A DNA stretch of 64,000 bases from Ophthalmolycus amberensis (Eukaryota; Chordata; Actinopteri; Perciformes; Zoarcidae). How positions within the stretch are numbered: the stretch's first letter is position 1; each line of letters begins with the position of its first letter. The stretch covers positions 127,501-191,500 of the forward strand of contig JAFEUB010001571.1 of NCBI GenBank assembly GCA_024529925.1, written 5' to 3'. Made by a program: the position numbers and the translations under genes. Below are positions 11,850 to 22,975 of the stretch, piece after piece. Under the pieces are notes generated by a model that worked only from the letters and a program-made list of their open reading frames with translations, ran no database searches and had not been told where the DNA came from.

Positions 11850-12085
11850 AGACGATTACTTCACATTTTCTGTCCAGACACCTTTTCAAATGAAGAACTT
11901 TATGACAAATACCAACAAGAATGCATTTCATTGGAAACCAGAAGGTTGGCCAACCAAGAAACACATGAAGAAGAAGTGATGCAGAGGAGATGCAGCGCCT
12001 CCACCACTCATGGGCACCATCCAGCGACTCGACAGGTGGGAGTGGAAGACTGTTGTTGCTGCCCTACATGCCAGGAGGCATAAAG
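11850..12085 (+). pseudogene. C-terminal tail of a LINE
   Basis: The plus strand reads HIFCPDTFSNEELYDK and, in a shifted frame, WEWKTVVAALHARRHK. This resembles the tail of a fish LINE ORF2 (F-P-TISNEEL ... DR--W--VAALHA). Frames are broken and no RT is present. The assignment is tentative. Confidence 0.35.
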
Positions 12086-14826
12086 TGCAATGATGATTCT
12101 TTCATGCAGATGTGCCAGAGCCAGATGTTTGGCATCTTCTCTTGGCTGCCAGTTCATTAATATCTGGGGTTGGGTTCTGTGGAAACCCTCACGATGGAGT
12201 GAAGGTGCATCATGAGATGACTCCTGTGTGGGTTTCTGTTCATCTTCATCACAGAGAACAGCTGCTCACACAGGTGTGTGCTCCCAAACATGCAGAGCGT
12301 TAGAGCAACATGGATGCGGAGTTAAGGCATCGTTTCGGGGGTGAAGCTTGGAAACTGTGCAGCGCCCTCAGAGTCAAACTTTGCCTTGAGTGTCATCACA
12401 CTGGAGGTCGATCAGCTCCATTTGGATGTGCACAGGTGCTGTGTCCACATCAACTGCAAACGGATTGCTGAGCAGTTCAAGTTTCAATTTTTGAGCTGCA
12501 AAGTCGTCAAATCGCCGAGTGAACTCTGTGCCGAGTGCACCCAGTGTATCAATGGCACAATGCGCAGTCGGGAACACAGCGGTGGAGACACGGTTTGTCA
12601 TTCTTTGGCAACACGGAAAGTGACCCGAGTTTTCTTGCTTCATCTGAGTCTCCCACAGGCGCAGCTTGGCTGGGAAAGCTCTCGCTGCGTTACACGTCTG
12701 TGATCACACACGTCTGTGATCACACACGTCTGTGATCACACACGTCTGTGATCACACACGTCTGTGATCACACACGTCTGTGATCACACACGTCTGTGAT
12801 CACACACGTCTGTGATCACACACACGTCTGTGATCACACACACGTCTGTGATCACACACACGTCTGTGATCACACACACGTCTGTGATCACACACACGTC
12901 TGTGATCACACACACGTCTGTGATCACACACACGTCTGTGATCACACACACGTCTGTGATCACACACACGTCTGTGATCTCACACACGTCTGTGATCTCA
13001 CAGACGTGTGTGTGTGTGATCACTCACACGTGTGTGTGTGATCACTCACACGTGTGTGTGTGATCACTCACACGTGTGTGTGTGATCACTCACACGTGTG
13101 TGTGATCACTCACACGTGTGTGTGTGATCACTCACACGTGTGTGTGTGATCACTCACACGTGTGTGTGTGATCACTCACACGTGTGTGTGTGATCACTCA
13201 CACGTGTGTGTGTGATCACTCACACGTGTGTGTGATCACTCACACGTGTGTGTGTGATCACTCACACGTGTGTGTGTGATCACTCACACGTGTGTGTGTG
13301 TGTGTGTGTGATCACTCACACGTGTGTGTGTGTGTGTGTGATCACTCACACGTGTGTGTGTGTGTGTGATCACTCACACGTGTGTGTGTGTGTGTGTGAT
13401 CACTCACACGTGTGTGTGTGTGTGATCACTCACTGTGTGTGATCACTCACACGTCCCTGAAGCTGGATGTTCAGCGCAGTGAGAGCCAGCTCACATCGCC
13501 ACTTTTCGTCCCGGAGCTCTGTGGTGTCTTTCCCTTTGCTTTCCAAAAACTGGCAGATTTCCTCGTGCAACTCAAAAAATCGATTCAGCACTTTCCCTCG
13601 ACTTAGCCATCGCACCTCGCTATGTGATCTCAAGAAAAGAGCGAAATTGGCGGTGATTGAAGCCTTCAGCTGTGATAAAGTTAACCGTCTGTGTTACGGT
13701 GCTTATTACGTGTTCCATTTTGAGCGCTTTACCACACCGCGTTTCCTGGTGGATGATGCAGTGATACGCTGTCAGCTCACCTGCACATTTGTCCCGCTGC
13801 TCTCTCCCTCGGTAAAAGGCCGGCCTGATTTAAATATTTCTTCGGCCACAACAAAACTAGCTTTCACGGCAGCCTCACTTTGGGATTTTGCCTGTGTCAA
13901 CATAGTCTGTTGTGACACCAGCGTCTTTTTTAACTCCTCTACCTTCTGCTGTCTGTCCAGGTGCGTGTACTTGTCTCATAGTGCCGTCTTAAGTTATATT
14001 CTTTAATTACGGCCACACCAGCGCCACAAACGAGGCAAACTGGTTTACAGCTAATGCTGGTAAACAGATCCTCTGCTTCCAACCTGTCTTGAAAGCCCCC
14101 GTTTTCAGAGTCCACTTTCCGTTTGGCCATTTCTTTTTGATGGCTTATTTAAATTAAATTAAACGTTAGAGCGTAGATGACTGCTGACCTCTGATGACTG
14201 TGCGTGTTGCCAACTCCTCAGTGAGGAAAGTAGCTATTGGCTGTCCTAAGTCTAATTTGCATAATTGTAAAAAGTGAGTAAAAAACACCATAAATATGTT
14301 TAGAACTACAAATGTACTTTCTTCTGTTGATTCTTTTTTTTATTTTGCCATTGAAATAGGCTATCACTTCTTATGGACCCCATTGTTAATCCCTGTCATA
14401 ACGGAGGCATTGTCAGCCCGTCTACCCAGAAGTTTCTCTGTTTGGGAAGAAATACACCTCTACATCCCACTCCGTAAGGCAGGGAAGGATGGGCATTGGC
14501 CATGCGCAATCCAATTGTAGTCAGACGCGGAGAGAGGTTGTCTGCTCTCTGCTCTGACTGCAGCGCGAGGCTACCGTGACAGTAACCGTCTGAGTGCTTT
14601 GAGGCGGCTCACGGTCGCACCCGCTGCTCGTTCACGACAGTAACTGCAGAACGGGACGTGCTTTCACGTCAGAGTCAGAACACCAGAGAAGTAGCTAGAT
14701 TTGATGCTAGTAGCTTTTGCAGTGTCTTCTGGGACTTTTAGTATCAGCCGTGTGCGTCCTATTGACCGGCGGGCCAGTTATGATAGACATATGATATTTT
14801 CTCGAGGGCCTTGAGTTTGACATGTC
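12086..14826 (-). mobile_element. hAT transposon remnant (GTF2IRD2-like transposase), interrupted by a minisatellite
   Basis: Minus-strand pieces occur in family order. The N-terminus at 14130-13939 (MAKRKVDSENGGFQDRLEAE with PVCLVCGAGVAV) is a zinc-binding start. An internal AKSQSEAAVKASF-like piece lies near 13900-13780. HSEVRWLSRGKVLNRFFEL lies at about 13620-13560. LRLWETQMKQENSGHFPC and a C-terminal FAVDVDTAPVHIQ block lie at 12690-12380, and the hAT dimerisation motif (HLCEQLFSVMK) at about 12270. The right terminus near 14790-14826 reads GGGCCTTGAGTTTGACA, a typical hAT end. Internal deletions, frameshifts and a 760-bp tandem array make it inactive. Confidence 0.75.
12692..13453. repeat. 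16-22 bp minisatellite within the hAT transposase
   Basis: Units of TGATCACACACGTC + TG grow from 16 to 18 bp (12692-13010), then change to TGATCACTCACACG plus a lengthening GT run (13010-13453). The minus strand of the first block reads VITDVC repeatedly. Alternating purine-pyrimidine CACACGTGTGTG tracts could form Z-DNA (inference). Confidence 0.95.
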
Positions 14827-15557
14827 TGCTCTGAGACATCTGTCTTTTATCACACTTGTTTATAACTGGGAGTCCTCAAACCGTGAACAAAGAGGGTCAA
14901 ACCACCAAACGGGCTGACAATAGAAACGGGTGAAAATGTCACAGTAGTAAAGTACTAGCACAGGGAAAATGTTCCATCACAGTGGTCCATTGTTATTCAT
15001 TGTAGTCTTCATCATATTCTTTATTTATTCTTTCATTTTTTAAATTCTATGTCGTTAGTCTAATAAATATTCCGTTTATAAAGAACTTGATCATTTGATT
15101 CGTGTGTCTATGAAATAATAGGTCCCTGTTCACCATGTCAAGAACTCCGTAGCGACCGAGATTAACATTTAGTAGATTAATATAGAAGTTTTGAAGTTTT
15201 CCCTATTTTTCCAAAATTGTGTGGCGTCCTAAATTGAGTCTAAAGTTAAATTCCCTTACTTATATTAATGATGTCTTATCGTGAAAGCCGAGTACTGTGA
15301 CGGCCCCTGTCTCTAATCACTGCAAGTATGCTTTTGTCCCTCTGTCCCTAGAGAGCAGATCACCTGATGCGGAGTTATAGGATTATGATTCATAATTGAG
15401 TTATAAATACTTGTTAACATATTTTGATATTAATTCATTATTATTTAATAAAACTGGTATTAGCCACAGATACAAAAACATCATAAAAATGTAATTCTAT
15501 AGCTTGACTTAACATTAACTGGTTTTCCTTCAATGTCTGTTCCCTGTTTTCCTGCAG
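14827..15557. other. end of ZNF A intron
   Basis: AT-rich and without a recognisable element. The last 60 bases contain a polypyrimidine tract and the acceptor TTTTCCTGCAG (15547-15557). The sequence ACAAAAACATCATAAAAAT just upstream is shared with the intron before ZNF C (about 46525), supporting common descent. Confidence 0.7.
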
Positions 15558-17875
15558 ACGTCCAGCAGCTGTTGGTGGTTAAAGAAGAGGTTCCCTCTGA
15601 GCAGCGGGAGTGGAGATCCAGTCTGGACCAGGAGGACCCAGAGCCCCCACACATTAAAGAGGAACAGGAGGACCCAGAGCCCCCACACATTAAAGAGGAC
15701 CAGGAGGACCCAGAGCCCCCACACATTAAAGAGGAACAGGAGGACCCAGAGCCCCCACACATTAAAGAGGAACAGGAGGACCCAGAGCCCCCACACATTA
15801 AAGAGGAACAGGAGGACCCAGAGCCCCCACACATTAAAGAGGACCAGGAGGACCCAGAGCCCCCACACATTAAAGAGGACCAGGAGGACCCAGAGCCCCC
15901 ACACATTAAAGAGGAACAGGAGGACCCAGAGCCCCCACACATTAAAGAGGAACAGGAGGACCCAGAGCCCCCACACATTAAAGAGGAACAGGAGGACCCA
16001 GAGCCCCCACACATTAAAGAGGAACAGGAGGACCCAGAGCCCCCACACATGAAAGAGGAACAGGAGGACCCAGAGCCCCCACACATTAAAGAGGACCAGG
16101 AGGACCCAGAGACCCCACACATTAAAGAGGACCAGGAGGACCCAGAGCCCCCACACATTAAAGAGGAACAGGAGGATGCTGAGGAACCAGATGCTGATGT
16201 CAAGACTGAACCGTCCTCTGAACCTGATGACAGTGTTGACGTTGAGTTTTGGAAAGAGACCAGGAAACATCAGTCAGGGTTCACGTACCAGAGAAACAAA
16301 AAGGTCTCTGTAAATGATGGATTTAATAGCAGCAAGAAACCATTCAGCTGCTCTGATGACGAGGCTGAAACTGAACCCAAGACTGATGACGGAGTTGAAG
16401 GTGATCGACCTCAATCAGGTCCGAAGCATCTGAACAGTGAGGAGGTCTCTGTCAGAGATCCAGGATGTAACACTGACATGAAACCTTTCAGCTCCTCTGA
16501 ATGTCACGAAACATCTGAAGACAGTCTCACTCTGCTGACACACAAGAACCCCCCCACGGGAGAGAAACCATTCGGCTGCTCACTTTGTGGTCAAATATTT
16601 AACGAGCAGGAAAGCTTACGTTCTCACATGACAAGTCACTCAAGGGAGAAACCTTTCCGTTGCTCAGTGTGTAACACAGACTGCAGTGACAGTGAGTCTT
16701 TAGTTCAACACATGAGGATCCACACGATGCAAACGCGGTTTAATTGCACAATTTGTGGTGAAGAGTTTGCATGGAGGAGATATCTGACAAAACATCTGGA
16801 AGTCCACAAAATCTACAGATGCAGTGTTTGTGACCAAAGGTTCACTTGGTGTAAACAGCTCAAAGATCATAGATGTGTTGGTCGTCGTTTCTCACAGCTT
16901 CATCAAACTCAGACTGAGGAGAACAGAGAGGCAGAACCTCCAGCCAGCAGCTCAACTGACCAGATGAAAATAGAAGCTGATGGAGAGGACTGTGGAGGAC
17001 CAGAACCAGACAGGAACTCAGATCTAGAACCAGATCCTGATAACAAGACTGGAGACTCTTCTGAACCTGACACTGATAACAGCGATGACTGGACGGAGAC
17101 CAGAGAACCTCAGTCAGGTTTAAACTCTCTGAATAATGATGAAGGTTCTGTCAGTGATTCAAGATGTAGTGCTGGAGAGAAACCATTTAGCTGCCCTGAT
17201 TGTGGGAAAATATTTAGGAAAAAGACACATCTGAAGATACACTTGCGATCTCATACAGGGGAGAAACCATTCATTTGCTCAATTTGTAAGAAATGTTTTT
17301 CACAGAGTGGAAATTTACAGAAACACATGAGAATCCACACGGGAGAGAAACCGTTCAGCTGCTCTGAGTGTGGGAAAAGAATTGGCTCCCAGGAAAGTCT
17401 GAAGAAACACATGAGAATTCACACAGCAGAGAGAATATTCAACTGTTCACTGTGTTGTAAAAGATTCCCTGGCAAGTGCAACTTGAATGAACACATGAGA
17501 AACCACACAGAAGAGAAACGATTCAGCTGCAGTGTTTGTGGCCAAAAGTTCACTTGGTTTTATCAGCTCAGGAAACATAAATGTGTCGGTCATCAGTCCT
17601 CACAGCTTCATCAAAGTCAGACTGGGGAGACCAGAGAGGCAGAACCTCCAGCCAGCAGCTCAACTGAACAGATGGAAACAGAAGGTGATGGAGAGGACTG
17701 TGAAGGACCAGAACCAGACAGGAACTCAGATCCCGATAGACATCCACAACCAGAAACTGTTGACAAGACTGGAGACTCTTCTGAACCTGAACCTGATGAC
17801 TGGAAGGAGACCAGAGAACCTCAGTCAGGGTTGAACTTCAAGCACAATAATTCGTACAGGGGAGAAACCATTTAG
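15558..17875 (+). CDS. ZNF A, large 3' exon: SUMO-motif array plus 9 C2H2-type fingers
   Basis: Probable nuclear DNA-binding regulator. The exon follows acceptor TTTTCCTGCAG and opens in phase 1 with DVQQLLVVKEEV, the family's exon-2 signature. Next come 15 tandem 12-residue repeats, EDPEPPHIKE(E/D)Q, then an acidic linker. Four zinc fingers lie at about 16568-16890; the last has the FTW...C form with final Cys in place of His. A second linker (EADGEDCGGPEPD) precedes five more fingers at about 17190-17585, again ending in an FTW finger. The frame stops at 17875 inside the collapsed remains of a third module (SYRGETI). VKTE, VKEE and the IKEE/IKED repeats fit the SUMO consensus. The candidate first exon (9986-10136) is damaged, so expression as a full protein is uncertain. 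Confidence 0.8.
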
Positions 17876-17975
17876 TGTGTTTGTACCAAAAGTAAGTCTG
17901 TCGTCGTCGGTCAAAACACATAAATGTGTCGGTCATCAGTCCTCAACGCTTCATCAAACTCAAATAGAGGGCGCT
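17876..17975 (+). pseudogene. collapsed third finger module of ZNF A
   Basis: Sequence like the FTW finger and its linker (GTTTGT-CCAAAAGT, then ACATAAATGTGTCGGTCATC and CTTCATCAAACTCAAA) follows the stop codon with bases missing. It is the remnant of another repeat module. Confidence 0.7.
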
Positions 17976-19724
17976 AAGGCGCCGCCCCACCTTGAGCCAC
18001 AACAAATACAATAAAATAAATAATAATAATAAACTATACAAATGGTCAATATTTGTGTTTTTGAAATATGGTATCACCCAGTAATGTGTAAAATATATCT
18101 GCGGTAAATATATGCTTTTCCTGCACGTCCTCTCCTTCCGCGCACGTCTCAGCAGCTCTGGGGCGCTGGAGAAACCGCCCAAAAGAGGCGGGTCTATCAA
18201 GCAGTTTAGCCAATTGCTGATTAAAGATATAAATGTGTGACATACAATTTAACCAATCAGCGTCCTCCAATCGATTCAGCTTGGGGCAGAATCGATTCTG
18301 TGAATGTTCTGTGAATATTATTATATGATATATTATTATTATATTATACTGAGACTAAAATAAGATGTCCTGACGTGTTTATCAAAGTGTTACTTTCTGC
18401 TTTTCGTCACGTTGGAATAAATGTTAAATATTGAACTGTAAAGTAGTAATACGTGTTTGATACCTTAATGTTTTTGCATTAAATCATTCTGGGATGTTTG
18501 CTGACATTGATTGGATGAGGCACAGCCCTACAGAGAACATGTTTTGTTGTTTAATTGTAGTATAATGCTCATATTTTTACATATTTATAATTTCTCTGTT
18601 TATTCTTGAATGGGATTAACTAACGTAACACAATTCACTTTAATCAAGTATTTCTGAATCTATTTATTCATAGTTTCTAAGTATAGCTGGATATATAATA
18701 TATATAAATAACTGTAGTGCAGTAAAACAAGTACAATAATTCCCTCTGAGTAAAATAAGATAGAACTAAAATGAATTCACCCAAAGATTACAAGAGAATA
18801 AATGCAAATAGAATACAAATATAAATGTATATGAACAATAGAATAAAACAAGTGTAAAAGAAGTAATACTGATGTAAAGTAGAGAAAGAGAAGCAATAAC
18901 AGCAAAGGTTAGAAAAATAAAGTAAAACATTAATCTAAAACACATATTTTAATATTGTCACTGTTGTAAATTGTTTGATTGCATGATTTACTTTTATTGT
19001 GAAGAGCATGAAAACGGAAGTGCTTTTACTTTGAAGCAACAGGAAGTAGAATGGTACGTGTTCGTGACGCTAACAATGTTGATGAAACGTAGAAAACCAC
19101 ATGTCGGGTGCAAGAGCGCGTTGTGTTCACTGTAACTCTAACTCTGCAGTTCAGACAGTAACGTGTTCGTTCAAACAAGACGGGTCTTGGTCCTCACGAG
19201 AAGCTCCACTTCACAACAGTCACGTTTGATCTGTGACGAGACGGTGTGTGTGTGTGTGTGCGTGTGTGTGTGAGACAAGAGTGAACGACGGTGACGGAGT
19301 GTAGGAGGAGTTCCGGACCCGGGGAAGAAGGAAGTGACGCCACACAAACAGCTGTTCACCGCTCCCTGCCTGGTTCTTGTGTTAAAAATGTAGCTTAATA
19401 ATGATAAAAAACAACTGCGTTAACGTGCGATAATATAATTGTCGGCGTTAATGAATGAATGCATTAACGCGATAACGCGTTAACTTGCCCAGCACTAATA
19501 TATATACATTGTATGTGAAGCTCCATGACCTCACTCATTATGATGTCATTGTTCGAGAAACTGAGGTCGTATCTTAAAACATTATCACTTCTTTTTTATA
19601 TGTAGATGTCTTTGCTTCTTTGGCACACACTACTACTGATACTACTACTACTACTTATGATATGAATTATACTACTATCACTATTACTACAGGCTCTCAG
19701 TAGTACCTACTACTACTGTTGCTT
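17976..19724. other. intergenic, unassigned
   Basis: AT-rich. The block 18115-18300 is GC-richer with CAAT-type motifs (CCAATCAGCG) and may be an old repeat. A GT run lies at 19243-19272. At about 19430-19500 there is GCGTTAACGC-type palindromic sequence resembling a hAT terminus, with a counterpart near 49740. No gene is visible. Confidence 0.5.
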
Positions 19725-21319
19725 CTGTCACGGTTTTGTTTAATTGTTTCTTCCATTTTATTTTGAAGTTCCCTGCCTCTTGTGTCCTGTGTTCTCACTT
19801 CCTGTCCTTGTCTGTTTCCTGCCTCTGTGATTGAACCCTGCTGTGTCTCATCACCTGCACCTCCCATCTCAGTGCTGGTTCGTCTGTTGTGTTTCCTGGT
19901 CTGTTGTGTTTCCTGGTCTGTTGTGTTTCCTGGTCGGTTGTGTTTCTTGGTCGGTTGTGTTTCCTGGTCGGTTGTTTCCTGGTCGGTTGTTTCTTGGTCT
20001 GTTGTGTTTCCTGGTCTGTTGTGTTTCCTGGTCGGTTGTGTTTCCTGGTCGGTTGTGTTTCCTGGTCTGTTGTGTTACCTGGTCTGTTGTGTTTCCTGGT
20101 CGGCTGTGTTTCCTGGTCTGTTGTGTTTCCTGGTCTGTTGTGTTTCCTGGTCGGTTGTGTTTCTTGGTCGGTTGTGTTTCCTGGTCGGTTGTTTCCTGGT
20201 CGGTTGTTTCTTGGTCTGTTGTGTTTCCTGGTCTGTTGTGTTTCCTGGTCGGTTGTGTTTCCTGGTCGGTTGTGTTTCCTGGTCGGTTGTGTTTCCTGGT
20301 CGGTTGTTTCCTGGTCGGTTGTGTTTCCTGGTCTGTTTCTTGGTCTGTTGTGTTTCCTGGTCTGTTGTGTTTCCTGGTCTGTTGTGTTTCCTGGTCGGTT
20401 GTGTTTCCTGGTCGGTTGTGTTTCTTGGTCTGTTGTTTCTTGGTCTGTTGTGTTTCCTGGTCGGTTGTGTTTCCTGGTCGGTTGTGTTTCTTGGTCGGTT
20501 GTGTTTCCTGGTCGGTTGTGTTTCCTGGTCGGTTGTTTCTTGGTCTGTTGTGTTTCCTGGTCTGTTGTGTTTCCTGGTCTGTTGTTTCTTGGTCTGTTGT
20601 GTTTCCTGGTCTGTTGTGTTTCCTGGTCTGTTGTGTTACCTGGTCTGTTATGTTTCTTGGTCTGTTGTGTTTCTTGGTCTGTTGTTTCTTGGTCTGTTGT
20701 GTTTCCTGGTCTGTTGTGTTTCCTGGTCGGTTGTGTTTCTTGGTCTGTTGTGTTTCCTGGTCGGTTGTTTCTTGGTCTGTTGCGTTTCCTGGTCGGTTGT
20801 TTCTTGGTCTGTTGTGTTTCCTGGTCTGTTGTGTTTCCTGGTCTGTTGTTTCTTGGTTTGTTGTGTTTCCTGGTCGGTTGTGTTTCTTGGTCTGTTGTGT
20901 TTCCTGGTCTGTTGCGTTTCCTGGTCGGTTGCGTTTCTTGGTCGGTTGCGTTTCCTGGTCGGTTGCGTTTCCTGGTCGGTTGCGTTTCCTGGTCTGTTGC
21001 GTTTCCTGGTCGGTTGCGTTTCCTGGTCGGTTGCGTTTCCTGGTCGGTTGCGTTTCCTGGTCGGTTGTGTTTCCTGGTCTGTTGTGATCAGGGAACATAC
21101 CAGGAATCATTGTCGATCACACCAGGGAGTAGATCAAAGCAGGATACACGACAGTCAAACCAGCACTGAGATGGGAGGTGCAGGTGATGAGACACAGCAG
21201 GGTTCAATCAAGGGCGGGAAACAGACAATGGCAGGAAGTGAGGAGAACACAGGACACAACAGGCATGGAACTTCAAAATAAAACGGAAAACAATTAAACA
21301 AAACCCAAAACCGTGACAG
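19725..21319. mobile_element. long inverted-repeat (foldback/MITE-like) element
   Basis: The left arm begins CTGTCACGGTTTTG (19725) and the right arm ends with its complement, CCGTGACAG (21319). Complementarity continues for about 150 bases: TTTATTTTGAAGTTCC and CTCATCACCTGCACCTCCC on the left have exact complements near 21270 and 21180. The region between the arms is almost wholly minisatellite. No transposase is encoded, so it would be non-autonomous. Confidence 0.8.
19880..21085. repeat. 17-bp minisatellite in the loop of the foldback element
   Basis: About 1.2 kb of GTTTCCTGGTCGGTTGT and variants (CTTGG, TCTGTT, and 14-bp short units). Open frames of 400-500 codons on both strands are artefacts. 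Confidence 0.95.
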
Positions 21320-22271
21320 TTTCTAACACTGATACTTCTAGTACTACTACTAATACGATTACCACTAATAATACTGAAACTACTAAGGAGTACTGAAGTA
21401 ACGGACCGTAGTGGATCCCCCTCACAGTTTAAGGTTAACCATCAGAGTGTAAATAAAAGTTTACTGACTCAGTAGAACATGTGTTTCTAGTCTCTGGTCT
21501 CTGATCATGTTTCATTGTAAACAACCAATCAGAGGAGAGCTAGTAACATTAGCAGCATCACTAACGGCTAACCAACGGAGGTTCACTTCAGTTACACTAT
21601 GATGCCGTCAGGCTCTGCTCAGTGAACATGAGTACTGGCTGAAGGTACATTATAACTATCATGTGTTCACATGTCATCTGTAAAATGTAGTTTTGGTGAT
21701 GAACTTGAATAAATCCAGTAGTTTGAAGGAGATGTTTTCACGTTAATATAAAATAGATATTAGAGATGAATTATGAGCTGTTTAACTTCTAACACGAGCG
21801 CTAAGAACATTATTATACATCATTAAAAATAATCATGGCAATAAGAATACAATCTTTTATTTACCTATCATTTGAATTGTGTGTTTTTCTGGAAAAACTA
21901 TAACATTTAGTATTTTTGGTGGTTTACTGACTTCAGAGAGTTGAAATGATCCTTGTAGACCAGCTGGTATAATCACACATCAAAGGGATTTGTATCTGTT
22001 AACTATTGATCATCAATAATAAATAATTAGTATCAGTGGCAAATAAAAACCTGATCAGAGATCTAAGTTATATTTGCTCCTTTTTTTTTCTTTTGTGCTG
22101 ATCTGAACCGTGAGTGTTGTGATCCGTTGCACCACTGATACTACTATTACTACAACTGACACGATTACCACTATTAATACTGATACTACTACGAGTGAAA
22201 TTCCACCATTTCAACATACAGTTAACATAAACTCTGGTTTTCCCTCAATGTGTGTTTCCTGTTTCCTGCAG
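21320..22271. other. 5' flank / intron of ZNF B
   Basis: No first exon is recognised between ZNF A and ZNF B. TACTAC-rich sequence (about 22135-22195) precedes the acceptor TTTCCTGCAG (22262-22271), the same arrangement as before ZNF C. Confidence 0.55.
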
Positions 22272-22975
22272 ACATCCAGCAGCTGTTGGTGGTTAAAGAA
22301 GAGGTTCCCCCTGAGCAGCATGAGTGGAGCTCCAGTCTGGACCAGGAGGACCCAGAGCCCCCACACATTAAAGAGGATCAGGAGGACCCAGAGCCCCCAC
22401 ACATTAAAGAGGATCAGGAGGACCCAGAGCCCCCACACATTAAAGAGGACCCAGAGCCCCCACACATTAAAGAGGACCAGGAGGACCCAGAGCCCCCACA
22501 CATTAAAGAAGAACAGGAAGACCCAGAGCCCCCACACATTAAAGAGGACCAGGAGGACCCAGAGCCCCCACACATTAAAGAGGACCAGGAGTACCCAGAG
22601 CCCACACACATTAAAGAAGAACAGGAGGACCCAGAGCCCCCACACATTAAAGAGGAACAGGAGGACCCAGAGCCCCCACACATTAAAGAGGAACAGGAGG
22701 AACTCTGGACCAGTCAGGAGGGAGAGCAGCTTCAAGGTCTGGAGGAGGCTGATATAAAGTTCTCATTCACTCCTGTGAAGAGTGAAGATGATGAAGAGGA
22801 AGCTCAGTCCTCACAACTTCATCAAAGACAAATTGAACAGATGGAAACAGAAGCTGATGGAGAGGACTGTGGAGGACCAGAACCAGACAGGAACTCAGAT
22901 CAAGATAGACTTCCAGAACCAGATACTGATGAGGAGACTGAACCGTCCTCTGAACCTGATGTAACACTGACATGA
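22272..22975 (+). CDS. ZNF B, acidic region only (frameshifted before the fingers)
   Basis: The exon opens in phase 1 after TTTCCTGCAG with DIQQLLVVKEEVPPE. It carries 10 repeats of EDPEPPHIKE(E/D)Q, one shortened to EDPEPPHIKE and one changed to EYPEPTHIKEEQ. Then follow the family block EELWTSQEGEQLQGLEEADI, TPVKSEDDEEE and EADGEDCGGPEPD. The frame ends at TGA 22973-22975, just after SSEPDVTLT, because the sequence jumps out of frame at a GATG shared by two family sequences (about 22960). As it stands, the product would be about 233 residues plus the first exon, without fingers. It may act as a finger-less protein or be dead. Confidence 0.6.

Noticed and set aside
12784..13442. A CRISPR-like look to the TGATCACACACGTC array
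   Set aside because: Units are contiguous without unique spacers, and the host is a vertebrate genome. It is a minisatellite.
15481..16270. Antisense SSLMCGGSGSS and NVWGLWVLL frames opposite ZNF A, also seen opposite B and C
   Set aside because: They mirror the sense 36-bp coding repeat. The sense strand has splice site, phase and fingers.
19782..21281. 400-500 codon frames in the 17-bp repeat
   Set aside because: Translation of a minisatellite on both strands inside an inverted-repeat element.
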